From contig CAJTCR010000003.1 of assembly GCA_910574915.1 (NCBI GenBank), forward strand, positions 62,001 through 126,000: a stretch of DNA of 64,000 nucleotides, given 5' to 3'. The notes under the pieces are model-generated. The model made no database searches. It was not told the DNA's origin and worked only from the letters and a program-made list of their open reading frames with translations. The translations under genes were made by a program, and so were the position numbers. The stretch is from Eubacteriaceae bacterium. GTDB taxonomy: Bacteria; Bacillota; Clostridia; Lachnospirales; Lachnospiraceae. Of the stretch, positions 26,220-35,650 are shown one piece after another. Every line of letters starts with the position of its first letter. Positions within the stretch are counted from its first letter, which is position 1.

Positions 26220-27164
26220 CTATTCGTCCCGCGCCTCCTCCGGCTTATGAAACAGCGCGTTTACAAACTGCTCCGAGTCAAATTTCTGCAAATCGTCGAT
26301 CGTTTCCCCGACCCCGATATATTTGACCGGAATCCCAAGCTCTGACTGGATGGCGACGGCAATGCCGCCTTTTGCCGTGCCGTCCATTTTGGTCAGCACA
26401 ATGCCTGTAATATCCGCAACTTCCGCAAACTGCCTCGCCTGGCTGAGCGCATTCTGCCCGGTCGTCGCATCCAGCACGACGAGCGTTTCCCGGTAAGCCT
26501 GTGAAAACTCCCGCTCTAAAATGCGGTTGATTTTCCGAAGCTCCTCCATCAGGTTCTTTTTATTGTGCAGCCTGCCTGCCGTATCGCACAGTAAAATATC
26601 CGCGTTTCTTGCTTTTGCCGCCGCGACTGCATCGAATACGACTGACGCCGGGTCTGCGCCTTCCTGCCCGCCGATCATCTCCACGCCTGCGCGGCTCGCC
26701 CATTCTGCAAGCTGCCCGCCTGCCGCTGCGCGAAACGTATCCGCTGCGCCGAGCACGACTTTTTTGCCCTGTGCTTTAAATTTTCCGGCAAGCTTGCCGA
26801 CGGTCGTCGTCTTGCCGACGCCGTTGACGCCGATGACAAGCACGACGGCGCGCTCCTCTTCAAACCGGTAAGCAGTCTCCCCGACTTCCATCTGTTCCTT
26901 GATGCTGTTGATTAACAGCTCCTTGCATTCTGCCGGGTCTTTGATATGCTGCTCTTTGACCTTTTGCTTTAAGCTTTCAAGAATCGACTCTGTCGCCCTT
27001 ACGCCTAAGTCGCCCATCACAAGGATCTCTTCGATTTCTTCATAAAATTCTTCGTCTATTTTGGAAAATCCCGAAAATACCGCGTCGATGCCCGCTGCAA
27101 TATTATCCCTTGTCTTAGTAAGCCCCTCTACAAGGCGTTTAAAAAACCCTTTTTTTTCTCCCAT
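26220..27164 (-). CDS. ftsY: Signal recognition particle receptor FtsY
   Basis: 314 residues. GTPase that docks the SRP-ribosome complex at the membrane. Short basic N-terminal region (MGEKKGFFKRLVEGLTKTR), N domain, then the G domain: GVNGVGKTTTVGKL (G1), DTFRAAAGGQLAEW, DTAGRLHNKKNLMEEL (G3) and LTKMDGTAKGG (G4). The acidic A domain is nearly absent, as in many Firmicutes. ATG at 27164 follows AGGAGG closely. It directly follows smc, a conserved order in Firmicutes (rnc-smc-ftsY). Confidence 0.96.
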   Translation of the reverse strand: MGEKKGFFKRLVEGLTKTRDNIAAGIDAVFSGFSKIDEEFYEEIEEILVMGDLGVRATESILESLKQKVKEQHIKDPAECKELLINSIKEQMEVGETAYRFEEERAVVLVIGVNGVGKTTTVGKLAGKFKAQGKKVVLGAADTFRAAAGGQLAEWASRAGVEMIGGQEGADPASVVFDAVAAAKARNADILLCDTAGRLHNKKNLMEELRKINRILEREFSQAYRETLVVLDATTGQNALSQARQFAEVADITGIVLTKMDGTAKGGIAVAIQSELGIPVKYIGVGETIDDLQKFDSEQFVNALFHKPEEARDE

Positions 27165-27191
27165 AAATTCCTCCTGGCAATACACCTGCAT

Positions 27192-30100
27192 TTAGCTTAA
27201 GTCATTTTCGATTAAGCTGACCGATACAAGCGTGGAAACGCCTTTTTCCTGCATCGTAATGCCGTATAAGCGGTCTGCCGCGGTCATTGTGCCGCGCCTG
27301 TGCGTGATTACGATAAACTGTGTATTTTTGGTCAGCTTATGCAAATATTTTGCAAAACGGTCTACATTGCTGTCATCAAGCGCCGCTTCGATCTCATCCA
27401 GCAGGCAGAACGGCGACGGCTTTAGATTCTGGATGGCAAACAGCAGTGCGATCGCGGTCAGCGCTTTCTCCCCGCCGGAAAGCTGCATCATATTCTGGAG
27501 CTTTTTGCCTGGCGGATGGGCGATAATGCTGATCCCGCATTCCAAAATCTCCTCATCTTCCGCAAGCTCCAGCGTGCCCTTCCCGCCACCGAATAGCTGC
27601 TTGAACGCCTTGTCAAATTCCCGCTGGATCTCTGCAAATTTTTCCGCAAACTGCCGGCGCATCCCGGTGTCTAACTCTTCAATAATACCAAGCAGCGTCT
27701 GCTCAGCCTGGATCAGATCGTCGTGCTGTGTCTTTAAAAATCCATAGCGCTGTGAAACCTCTTTGTATTCCTCGATGGCGTTGACATTGACGTCTCCCAG
27801 CTTTCGGATCTCTTCTTTTGTCTCCCGGATATGGCTTTTCGTTTTGGACGGGTCGGCGTAGCGCGTATCCCGCAGATTCAGCGCATGATGCGGCGTCAGC
27901 TCGTATTCGCTCCACATATAGTTTGTCTGGGATTCCTTTGCCTCTTCCAGCTTTTCCTTTTGTGAAAGCAGGCGGAAAATCTCTTTGTCCAGCACATTTT
28001 TATGTTCAGACAGCTCTTCTTGTTTTACAAAAAAACCTTTTTGGCGCGCCGTCATTGCTTCCCTGCGCTTTTGCTCTTCTTCCAGCTCCGTTTCGTCTGC
28101 CGCGTTTTTAGTTTCCGACTCCGCGATTCTTTGGCGGAGCTTTTCAATCTCCAGCTCTTTTTGCGTAACGTCTGCATCCGCGTCTTTCGCACCGCTTAAC
28201 AGGTCGGACATCTCTTTTTCCAGCTTTTGCAGCTCTTCATCGGTACGCCTGATATTTTCCTGGACAAACCCTGCCTGCTGCTTTAACGCCGCCTCTTCCA
28301 CCTGGATCTCAGACAGCCCTTTTGTATATTCCTGTTCGGATTTTAAATGCTCCTCCAGCTCCTTTTGCGCTGTCTGCGTCTGCTCCTTGATCCTGCTTTC
28401 TTTGTCTGCCAGCTCCTTAAGCTGTGCGGCAATCTTGCTGCACTCTTGTCCGATCTGCTGCTTTTGCTGTTCGATCTCCTTTGTCTCTGCCGCCAGGGAT
28501 GCTGCTGCCTTGCCGCTTTCCTGCTTTTGCAAAAGCACGCGCTCTAAGTTCAGCTTTGCCGTATTGTGCTCTAAATATGCCTGCTGCATCACTTCCTGGT
28601 TTTTTTCCTGCTCCTTGCGCAGAAGCTGCTGCATAGACTCGTATTCCCGGATCTTGTCTTCCAGGCGCTTTCTTTGATCAAGAAGATCCTGTTCCTGCGC
28701 CTTTAGCTCATCGATCTCCCGTTTGCGCCCAAGCAGGTTGCTGCTGTTTTTAAACGCGCCGCCGGAAATCGAACCGCCCGGCAGCAGGTGTTCGCCTTCT
28801 AGCGTCACGATATTAAGCGAATAATGGTATTCCCGCGCGAGTGCAACGGCATGGTCGATCTGGTCTACGACAAAGATGCGCCCAAGCAGATATGCCATCA
28901 CGCCATCGTACTGCGGCTCCGCCTTTACGAGCGTATTCGCCATGCCAATCACGCCCTCTGCGTCCAATGCGCGCTCGTTATAACCCTGCTTTCGCCCGTT
29001 CACGCTTGTCAGCGGCAAAAAGGTCGCCCGCCCGTATTTATTTTCTTTTAAAAACTGCACGATCCGTTTGGCTGTTCCCTCGTCTTTTGTCACGATATTC
29101 TGGATGCTGCCGCCAAGCGCCGTCTCGATTGCCGTTTCGTACTTTTTTTCGACTGTTAAAAGATCCGCCACAACGCCGTGGATGCCGGGCTCTTTTTCTT
29201 TCTGCTCCATAACGCGGCGGATGCTGCCGCCATATCCGTCATAGCGTTCGGCGATATTGCGCAGCGTTTCCAGCCTGGAATGCGTCTTATGAAACTGCGC
29301 CGCCGTCTGCTCCAGGTCGCTGCGCGCCTGATCCATGCCCTGGCGCGCTTTTTTGCGCCTGTCCTGAAAATCCTGCTCCGCCTCCTGCATCTGCTCCATG
29401 CGTTCCTCAAGCGCAAACAGCATCTGCTCGTTTTTTTGAATGACCGACGCAAGATCCGCCTCCTCGCTCATCGCGCGCAGCTTGCGCTGGTTAAGCTGTG
29501 CGTTTCGGATATTCGCCTGCTCCAGCATCATGTCAAACCGCTGCTGCTGGCCCTTTACCGAGCCTTTTTGATTTAGCAGTTCAATAATCTCATTTTTGCC
29601 GCGTTCGATCGTCTCGTTGCACAATGCAATGCGTGCGCGCACCTGATCAAAGCGTTCCTGCGCCTGCTGCCGCTTTTGCATTACCTCTTCTGCCTGTGTA
29701 TCCAACGCGGACTTTTCGGCTTCATACTGCTGCCTGTCCGCACGCCTTTTGCCGCTGTCTTTTTCTATCGCTTCCTTGCGGTTTTGGTAATGCTCCTGCG
29801 ACATCTGCGCCGAATGGATCTGTTCGCGCAGGACGTTGACCTCGCCTTCCAGCCTGCCTTTTAATACTGCCGCCCCGCTGATCCTGTCCCTGATCGCCGT
29901 GATCTCTGCTTCTGCCTGCTCTAACAGCCTGGACAGCCGTTCGTATTCCTCCCGCGCCTGCTCTAGCTGCGCCTGCGTCTCTTTTAACTGCGCGTCGGTA
30001 ATGTCGTACGTTTCTGCCGTCTGCCTGCTTTGGATTTCGTTTTGCTCCATATCCAACAAAAACAGGTTGACTTCCATCACTTTGAGTTCTTCTTTTTTCT

Positions 30101-30749
30101 TAATATACGCCTTTGCTTTTTCTGCCTGTTTCTCCAGCGGGAGCACCTGGCGCTCAAGCTCGGTTAAAATATCGTGGATACGCACCATATTTTCCCGCTC
30201 ATGCTCCAGCTTCTTTTGGGTAGCCGCCTTTCTGCGCTTAAACTTGACAATGCCCGCCGCCTCGTCAAACAGCTCTCTGCGTTCCTCCGGCCTGCCGCTT
30301 AAGATGCGTTCAATCTGCCCCTGCCCGATAATCGAATAGCCTTCCTTGCCGATTCCCGTATCGTAAAACAGCTCCGCCACATCTTTTAACCTGCACGAGC
30401 TGCCGTTTAGCAAATATTCGCTTTCTCCAGAGCGGTACACGCGCCTTGCGACCGTAACCTCTTCATACTCCACCGGAAGCACATGGTCTGCGTTATCCAG
30501 CGTAATCGAAACATATGCATAGCTGACCGGCCTGCGGTTTTCCGTCCCGGCAAAAATCACGTCCTGCATACTGGCGCCGCGTAGCTGTTTGGCGCTCTGT
30601 TCTCCCAGCACCCAGCGCACCGCGTCCGCCACATTGCTTTTTCCGCTTCCGTTAGGGCCTACAATGCCCGTAATCCCGTTGTGGAACTCAAACACGATCT
30701 TATTTGCAAAAGACTTAAAGCCATGCACCTCTATGCTCTTTAAATACAT
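27192..30749 (-). CDS. smc: Chromosome segregation protein SMC
   Basis: 1185 residues, normal length. ATP-binding head from both ends: Walker A GPNGSGKSNVADAVRWV and Q-loop GEQSAKQLRG at the N-terminus; ABC signature MQLSGGEKALTAIAL and Walker B CLLDEIEAALDDSN at the C-terminus. Two long coiled coils (about 170-500 and 680-1000) flank a hinge beginning near GIHGVVADLL with GRATFLPL. It forms a dimer that loads on DNA with ScpAB, whose genes are not in this window. The gene lies 12 bases after rnc, with GGAGG before the ATG. Confidence 0.97.
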   Translation of the reverse strand: MYLKSIEVHGFKSFANKIVFEFHNGITGIVGPNGSGKSNVADAVRWVLGEQSAKQLRGASMQDVIFAGTENRRPVSYAYVSITLDNADHVLPVEYEEVTVARRVYRSGESEYLLNGSSCRLKDVAELFYDTGIGKEGYSIIGQGQIERILSGRPEERRELFDEAAGIVKFKRRKAATQKKLEHERENMVRIHDILTELERQVLPLEKQAEKAKAYIKKKEELKVMEVNLFLLDMEQNEIQSRQTAETYDITDAQLKETQAQLEQAREEYERLSRLLEQAEAEITAIRDRISGAAVLKGRLEGEVNVLREQIHSAQMSQEHYQNRKEAIEKDSGKRRADRQQYEAEKSALDTQAEEVMQKRQQAQERFDQVRARIALCNETIERGKNEIIELLNQKGSVKGQQQRFDMMLEQANIRNAQLNQRKLRAMSEEADLASVIQKNEQMLFALEERMEQMQEAEQDFQDRRKKARQGMDQARSDLEQTAAQFHKTHSRLETLRNIAERYDGYGGSIRRVMEQKEKEPGIHGVVADLLTVEKKYETAIETALGGSIQNIVTKDEGTAKRIVQFLKENKYGRATFLPLTSVNGRKQGYNERALDAEGVIGMANTLVKAEPQYDGVMAYLLGRIFVVDQIDHAVALAREYHYSLNIVTLEGEHLLPGGSISGGAFKNSSNLLGRKREIDELKAQEQDLLDQRKRLEDKIREYESMQQLLRKEQEKNQEVMQQAYLEHNTAKLNLERVLLQKQESGKAAASLAAETKEIEQQKQQIGQECSKIAAQLKELADKESRIKEQTQTAQKELEEHLKSEQEYTKGLSEIQVEEAALKQQAGFVQENIRRTDEELQKLEKEMSDLLSGAKDADADVTQKELEIEKLRQRIAESETKNAADETELEEEQKRREAMTARQKGFFVKQEELSEHKNVLDKEIFRLLSQKEKLEEAKESQTNYMWSEYELTPHHALNLRDTRYADPSKTKSHIRETKEEIRKLGDVNVNAIEEYKEVSQRYGFLKTQHDDLIQAEQTLLGIIEELDTGMRRQFAEKFAEIQREFDKAFKQLFGGGKGTLELAEDEEILECGISIIAHPPGKKLQNMMQLSGGEKALTAIALLFAIQNLKPSPFCLLDEIEAALDDSNVDRFAKYLHKLTKNTQFIVITHRRGTMTAADRLYGITMQEKGVSTLVSVSLIENDLS

Positions 30750-30761
30750 TCTTTCCTCCGC

Positions 30762-31463
30762 CTACTGCTGCCTTTTTGCCTCTGCTGCATGAAGCTTGAT
30801 CAGCGCTTTGTATGCCGCCTCCTGTTCTGCCGCTTTTTTCGTATGCCCTTCCCCGGTGCTTGTCTTTTTACCCCCGATCCAAAGCTCTACCTCAAATTTT
30901 TTGTCGTGGTCTGGCCCGCTCTCTCCCGCGAGCTTATAGTCCATCGCGCCAATGCCGCGTCCCTGAACCGTTTCCTGTAAGATAGTCTTGCTATCATAAA
31001 AGAGCTGCTTATGCTCGATATCCGTCAGGATAAATTTCAGGATAAACTCTTTTGCACTAGCAAAACCACCATCCAGATAAATCGCGCCGATCACCGCTTC
31101 TAACGCATCGGATAAGATCGAGCTGCGCTTTCTGCCGCCTGTACGGTCTTCCCCTCTTCCAAGCAGCAGAAAATCGCCAAGATGCAGCTCCTTTGTGCAA
31201 TAAGCAAGCGTCGGCTCGCATACCAGGCTTGCCCGCAGCTTTGTCAGCTCCCCTTCAGGCATCTGCGGAAAATTGTTGTACAAATATTCGCTCGCAACAA
31301 TCTCAAGCACCGCGTCTCCCAAAAACTCCAGCCGTTCGTTATCTGAATGGCGCTTCATCCGCTTTTCATTTGCGTAAGAGCTGTGTGTCAGCGCCTGCTG
31401 CAACAGCCCCGCCTGTTTAAACTCATAGCCTATCACCTGCTGAAACTCCAACTGTTTTCTCAT
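30762..31463 (-). CDS. rnc: Ribonuclease III
   Basis: 233 residues, double-strand-specific endoribonuclease for rRNA and mRNA processing. The signature NERLEFLGDAVLEIVASEYL, with metal-binding acidic residues, lies near residues 35-54; DALEAVIGAIYLDGG carries the second set; the C-terminal dsRNA-binding domain ends GHTKKAAEQEAAYKAL. ATG at 31463 is preferred, with GAGG five bases ahead. First of the rnc-smc-ftsY run, separated from acpP by a hairpin. Confidence 0.96.
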   Translation of the reverse strand: MRKQLEFQQVIGYEFKQAGLLQQALTHSSYANEKRMKRHSDNERLEFLGDAVLEIVASEYLYNNFPQMPEGELTKLRASLVCEPTLAYCTKELHLGDFLLLGRGEDRTGGRKRSSILSDALEAVIGAIYLDGGFASAKEFILKFILTDIEHKQLFYDSKTILQETVQGRGIGAMDYKLAGESGPDHDKKFEVELWIGGKKTSTGEGHTKKAAEQEAAYKALIKLHAAEAKRQQ

Positions 31464-31487
31464 GCTTTCCTCGCTTTCCGTGAACAA

Positions 31488-31525
31488 GGGTGTTTTAAAA
31501 CAACAGCGATCGTCTCAAAACACCC
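31488..31525 (-). terminator. Hairpin between acpP and rnc, probable weak terminator
   Basis: GGGTGTTTT and AAAACACCC pair (31488-31496 with 31517-31525) around a 20-base loop. On the minus strand only a short T-rich stretch follows, so partial read-through into rnc is likely. Confidence 0.5.
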
Positions 31526-31533
31526 CTTTTCCA

Positions 31534-31764
31534 TCAGTTTAATGCATTTTTAATCTGTTCTACAGCATCGCCGACAGTCGCGATCTTTTCTGCTTCTTCA
31601 TTGGCGATCTCGATATCAAATTCTTCTTCGATGCCCATAATAATCTGAAATACATCCAGAGAATCGGCACCAAGGTCATCGACAAAAGTTGTATCCATCG
31701 TGATCTCTTCTTCATCCACGTTTAACACTTCTGCAATGATTTTTTTGATCTTCTCGAATTCCAT
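31534..31764 (-). CDS. acpP: Acyl carrier protein
   Basis: 76 residues, acidic, the usual size. The phosphopantetheine attachment serine is in [15 protein letters not shown] (about residue 36). It carries acyl chains for fatty-acid synthesis and for PlsX, encoded just upstream with a 30-base gap. ATG at 31764 is chosen with AAGGAGG about 10 bases upstream; an earlier ATG would add eight residues not found in ACPs. Confidence 0.96.
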   Translation of the reverse strand: MEFEKIKKIIAEVLNVDEEEITMDTTFVDDLGADSLDVFQIIMGIEEEFDIEIANEEAEKIATVGDAVEQIKNALN

Positions 31765-31794
31765 AATGCTTTCTACCTCCTTTATCATTTTGCT

Positions 31795-32829
31795 CTATTT
31801 GGACTGCTGTGACGCAGGCGCTGCCGCGTTATTGAACTGGCGGCTGATTTTTTCGTTTATCTTTTGTTTGGAAAAATTCACGCACTGAATCACAGATTGT
31901 TTTACTTCTGACGCGTTCGAGCTGCCGTGGGTCTTTACAACAAGCCCTTTCAGCCCGAGCATCGGCGCCCCGCCATACTGGGAAGCGTCAAAGCCCTTTA
32001 ATGTCTTTTTCAGCGCCGGCTTAATCAAAAGCGCGCCGAGCTTTGTCCGCACCGAGCTCATCAGCGTCTTTTTTACCTGCGAAAGCAGCATGGAGCTGGT
32101 TCCTTCATACAGCTTTAAAATGACATTCCCTACAAACGCCTCGCACACAATGACATCCGCTGCTCCAAACGGAATCTCCCGTGCTTCGATGCTGCCGATA
32201 AAATGAAGATCGCTACATGCCTTAAGCAGCGGCATCGCCTCTTTTACAAGCGCATTGCCTTTTTCTTCTTCTGCCCCGATATTGACGATGGCGACACGCG
32301 GTTTTTTCACCCCGACCACCCGCTCCATATAAATCGACCCCATTTTTGCAAACTGCACGAGCTGCGACGCCCTGGCGTCTACATTTGCGCCGCAGTCAAT
32401 CAGCAGCGACACGCCCTTTGCCGTAGGGATCAGCGGTGCTAACGGCGGACGCTCCACCCCTTTCATCCTGCCTACGATCAACTGGCCGCCAGCCAGGACA
32501 GCCCCGGTGCTGCCTGCCGATACAAAAGCGTCTGCTTCCCCGCGCTTTACCATATTTAACCCGACGACAATCGAAGAATCCTTTTTCTTTCGAATCGCCG
32601 CTACCGGCGGCTCCGCCATCTCAATCACTTCTTCGGCAAATACAGCTTCCACACGGCTTTTGTCATACGGATACTTCCGAAGCTCTGCTTCCAGCGGCTT
32701 TTTGCGCCCGACGAGAACCAGCGTTAGATTTTTCTGCGCCTCTAACGCCTGCAGCGCCCCTTTTACAATCTCCCCTGGCGCATGGTCTCCGCCCATCGCA
32801 TCGACGACTACTCTGACATTTGTACTCAT
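31795..32829 (-). CDS. plsX: Phosphate acyltransferase PlsX
   Basis: 344 residues. Converts acyl-ACP and phosphate to acyl phosphate, the first step of the PlsX/PlsY phospholipid route. Seen: VVDAMGGDHAPGEIVKGAL, SAGSTGAVLAGG, LLIDCGANVDARASQLVQFA, IVNIGAEEEKGNALVKEA and CEAFVGNVILKLYEG, all family hallmarks. AGGAGG lies before the ATG. Cotranscribed with acpP from a promoter in the 154-base gap upstream. Confidence 0.96.
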   Translation of the reverse strand: MSTNVRVVVDAMGGDHAPGEIVKGALQALEAQKNLTLVLVGRKKPLEAELRKYPYDKSRVEAVFAEEVIEMAEPPVAAIRKKKDSSIVVGLNMVKRGEADAFVSAGSTGAVLAGGQLIVGRMKGVERPPLAPLIPTAKGVSLLIDCGANVDARASQLVQFAKMGSIYMERVVGVKKPRVAIVNIGAEEEKGNALVKEAMPLLKACSDLHFIGSIEAREIPFGAADVIVCEAFVGNVILKLYEGTSSMLLSQVKKTLMSSVRTKLGALLIKPALKKTLKGFDASQYGGAPMLGLKGLVVKTHGSSNASEVKQSVIQCVNFSKQKINEKISRQFNNAAAPASQQSK

Positions 32830-32923
32830 AATGCCCTCCTGTTTTCCTACCTATGTTCGCAGTGACTGCCCGTAGTTTTTTAAGCCGTGTATGCCTTCCA
32901 TACACTGGTAACAAATCATTTAC

Positions 32924-32952
32924 AATATACTATATGTCTTTCTATAAATCAA
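32924..32952 (-). promoter_or_regulatory. Promoter of plsX-acpP
   Basis: On the minus strand TTGATT (32947-32952), 17 bases, TATATT (32924-32929), about 95 bases before plsX. I saw no clear fatty-acid regulator operator next to it. Confidence 0.7.
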
Positions 32953-32983
32953 CACAAAATTCAAATCACTTACGTATACAAAA

Positions 32984-33436
32984 CTAAATTTTATATTCCA
33001 TAAAATTTCCGTTTTGGGTAAACCCAAAAGCAGTATATAAAAAGACTCCCATATCTGAGGCGGTAATCCAGATACTGCCGCACCCATACGCCCTTGCTTC
33101 CTCTGCAATCCGCGACAAAAGCTCTTTTGCGATGCCCCGCCTGCGGTATGCAGGATCGGTAAACATGCTGGAAAGTATGCCTGTTTTCCCGCTTGGGCAT
33201 CCAAACGTAGGCGGCTTCTCCACAAAAGAAATCGCGCTTGTCGCAATGATCTGATCCCCGTGCGCGGCAAGCCAGGACACAAAGGTAGCGTCCGCTAGAT
33301 GCCTGCGGTAATAGTCCAAAAGTACAGGCGTTTAATCAATGTGTTCTGTCGCCCCTTCTTCCCGAAGCTGGCTGATTCGAATGGCGATAAATGCCTCCAG
33401 GTCTTTTTCGGTTAATTTTCGATATTGTAATTGCAT
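32984..33436 (-). pseudogene. GNAT acetyltransferase with one in-frame stop
   Basis: A 150-codon reading frame for a GNAT-family N-acetyltransferase starts at 33436 (MQLQYRKLTEKDLEAFI, with GGGGAGG upstream) and ends at 32984. A TAA at 33333-33335 interrupts it after EEGATEHID; the same frame continues with TPVLLDYYRRHLADATFVSW, so one base change (TTA to TAA, a leucine) would explain it. The acetyl-CoA loop YRRRGIAKELL and C-terminal YTAFGFTQNG are intact. Either a recent nonsense allele or a sequencing error; internal restart at a TTG (33319) would lack the first strand. Confidence 0.82.
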
Positions 33437-33466
33437 CCTGCTTTCCTCCCCGCCCTGTGCGTATAA

Positions 33467-33539
33467 CGCAAAAAAAGACTTTACATCTTCTGTGCAAAAG
33501 CCTTGTTACAAAGCTGCGCAAAGTGTCTGTAAAGTCTTT
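33467..33539 (-). terminator. Terminator of DUF177-rpmF
   Basis: Perfect 12-bp stem AAAGACTTTACA (33474-33485) with TGTAAAGTCTTT (33528-33539) around a 42-base loop that can fold further; on the minus strand the stem runs into seven T. It lies just after rpmF. Confidence 0.8.
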
Positions 33540-33546
33540 CCTGCCA

Positions 33547-33726
33547 TTAATCCACCGCAATGATCTCTTTTTTGTTGTATGTGCCGCAATTTTTGCATAC
33601 ACGGTGCGGTACCATAAGCTCTCCACATTTACTGCATTTTACTAATGTAGGAGCCGTCATTTTCCAGTTTGCTCTTCTTTTATCTCTTCTGCTCTTAGAA
33701 GTTTTATTTTTTGGACAAATAGACAT
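33547..33726 (-). CDS. rpmF: 50S ribosomal protein L32
   Basis: 59 residues. Starts MSICPKNKTSKSRRDKRRAN, then a zinc ribbon of two CxxC pairs (CSKCGELMVPHRVCKNCG). ATG at 33726 follows AAGGAGG; the longer reading overlaps the upstream gene. It follows the DUF177 gene by four bases, the conserved yceD-rpmF pair. Confidence 0.97.
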   Translation of the reverse strand: MSICPKNKTSKSRRDKRRANWKMTAPTLVKCSKCGELMVPHRVCKNCGTYNKKEIIAVD

Positions 33727-33730
33727 CTGC

Positions 33731-34264
33731 TTACACCTCCTTAAACTTGTTAAACACATCTTGAAATGCCGCCATCCGCGGGTCTGGCACTGTCCTGTCG
33801 CAGCCGCAGTCTGTCTCGTTTAGATTTGCGCCGCATTTGGCACAGATTCCTTTACAGTCTTTCGCGCACAGCACCTTTGCCGGCCATGCAAGCAGGATCT
33901 CCCCGTATACAAGCCGGTCTGCGTCAAGCTGACAGCCATTCATATATTCCAGTTGTTCCAAACTGTCATCGTCCTTCACAGCATCCTCGTCTTCGGAGAC
34001 TTTCAGGTTTTTTTCAATGACCAGATGCAGGCAGACTGAAACAGAAGCCAGGCACCTGTCACATGGAACGGATATCGTTACATCTGTTTCCCCCTGGATC
34101 AGCAGCCGCCTGTTCTCCACGTTCTTCAGATGCAAGGTGAATGGTTCTTTTTTGGCAATCGGAAAAGTCCCCATTTTAGATTCCACTGCATCCAGATCGA
34201 TATGCACTTTTCTCTCCTCTTGTGCGTTTGCCGTGAAGCACAACGCTGAAAGGTCTAAAATCAT
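33731..34264 (-). CDS. DUF177 (YceD-type) protein
   Basis: 177 residues. YceD proteins are found next to rpmF in most bacteria and are linked to 23S rRNA processing and ribosome assembly. The C-terminal cysteine motif LCAKDCKGICAKCGANLN and final CGCD are typical. ATG at 34264 follows GGAGG; preceding ATG codons lack one. Its promoter lies about 50 bases upstream. Confidence 0.9.
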   Translation of the reverse strand: MILDLSALCFTANAQEERKVHIDLDAVESKMGTFPIAKKEPFTLHLKNVENRRLLIQGETDVTISVPCDRCLASVSVCLHLVIEKNLKVSEDEDAVKDDDSLEQLEYMNGCQLDADRLVYGEILLAWPAKVLCAKDCKGICAKCGANLNETDCGCDRTVPDPRMAAFQDVFNKFKEV

Positions 34265-34311
34265 GGCGCCTCCTATCCTTTTTGCCTGTTTTTTCAAACA
34301 TACACGAAAAA

Positions 34312-34340
34312 AGTATAACCAACTGTGATTTATTTGTCAA
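34312..34340 (-). promoter_or_regulatory. Promoter of DUF177-rpmF
   Basis: On the minus strand TTGACA (34335-34340), 17 bases, TATACT (34312-34317): near-perfect consensus, as expected for ribosomal-protein expression. Confidence 0.9.
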
Positions 34341-34367
34341 TAAGAAAAACAAATTAATTTTTGTCTG

Positions 34368-35561
34368 TCAGCCCTGCACCAGCGCAACCGTCTCTCTTGC
34401 AATCGCAAGCTCTTCGTTCGTAGGGATCACAAGCACCTTCACTTTGGAATCCGGCGTAGAGACAATCGTCTCTTCTCCACGCTTGCTGTTTTCCTGATCG
34501 TCAATCTGAATGCCTAAAAATGAAAGGCTGTCGCAGATCTGTTTGCGGATCACACCGTTATTTTCACCGACGCCCGCCGTAAAGCAGATGCAGTCCACGC
34601 CGTTCATCGCTGCCGCATAAGCGCCGATATATTTCAGCACACGGTAATTAAACACCTGCTGCGCGGTTGCCGCGCGTTCGTTTCCGGCTTTTTCTGCTTC
34701 TTCGAGGTCTCTAAAGTCGGAAGAAACACCGGACAAGCCCATGACCCCGGACTTCTTATTTAAGACATTTAATACGCCCGCTAAATCCAGGTTTTCTTTT
34801 TTCGCAATATACTCTACCGCAGAAGGGTCAATATCACCAGACCGCGTGCCCATCACAAGCCCCTCTAATGGAGAAAGCCCCATCGAGGTATCTACTGACT
34901 TTCCATTTTTCACTGCGCAGACCGAAGCGCCGTTTCCAAGATGGCATACAATCGTCTTTAATGACTCATACGGCTTGTCCAAAATTGCCGCCGCACGTTT
35001 AGACACATAGCTGTGGCTCGTGCCGTGGAATCCGTATTTGCGCACCGCGTAGTTCTCATAATACGCATATGGAACGCCGTACAAGTACGCCTCTTTTGGC
35101 ATCGTCTGATGAAACGCCGTATCAAACACGCCCACCATCGGCGTATCCGGCATTAATTCCTTGCACGCGCGCACGCCGATCAGGTTTGCAGGATTATGCA
35201 GCGGCGCCAGATCCGAACAGGCTTCCACAGCCTGGATCATCTCATCTGTAATCATCGCAGAAGCTGCAAATTTTTCACCGCCATGCACGATCCTGTGCCC
35301 GACAGCCCCGATCTCCTCAAGGCTTTTGATAATGCCTGTCTTCTCATTTATTAACGCGTCAATCACCATCTGGATCGCCTGCTTATGCGTCGGCATCGCC
35401 GCCTCTTCGATTTCCTTTTCTCCGCCTGCTGGCTGATACACCAGCCTGCCGTCAATGCCGATCCGCTCGCACAAACCTTTGGCAAGCACGCCTTCTGTAG
35501 TAGAATCAATCACCTGGTATTTCAAGGAAGAGCTGCCGCAGTTAATTACTAATACCTTCAT
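34368..35561 (-). CDS. ackA: Acetate kinase
   Basis: 397 residues. Transfers phosphate from acetyl phosphate to ADP. Seen: [19 protein letters not shown] (ATP-binding), [30 protein letters not shown] with the catalytic Asp, [34 protein letters not shown] and [12 protein letters not shown]. Expressed from its own promoter, with AAAGGAG before the ATG. Pairs with Pta encoded at 20365-21351. Confidence 0.97.
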   Translation of the reverse strand: MKVLVINCGSSSLKYQVIDSTTEGVLAKGLCERIGIDGRLVYQPAGGEKEIEEAAMPTHKQAIQMVIDALINEKTGIIKSLEEIGAVGHRIVHGGEKFAASAMITDEMIQAVEACSDLAPLHNPANLIGVRACKELMPDTPMVGVFDTAFHQTMPKEAYLYGVPYAYYENYAVRKYGFHGTSHSYVSKRAAAILDKPYESLKTIVCHLGNGASVCAVKNGKSVDTSMGLSPLEGLVMGTRSGDIDPSAVEYIAKKENLDLAGVLNVLNKKSGVMGLSGVSSDFRDLEEAEKAGNERAATAQQVFNYRVLKYIGAYAAAMNGVDCICFTAGVGENNGVIRKQICDSLSFLGIQIDDQENSKRGEETIVSTPDSKVKVLVIPTNEELAIARETVALVQG

Positions 35562-35599
35562 GTTCTTTCTCCTTTATACTTCAATATTTATTGAGCAAT

Positions 35600-35628
35600 A
35601 TTATAAACCTTGTTGGTGAAATATACAA
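35600..35628 (-). promoter_or_regulatory. Promoter of ackA
   Basis: On the minus strand TTGTAT (35623-35628), 17 bases, TATAAT (35600-35605), about 35 bases before the ATG at 35561. Confidence 0.85.
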
Positions 35629-35650
35629 GAACTGTTAAAAATTTGACAAT

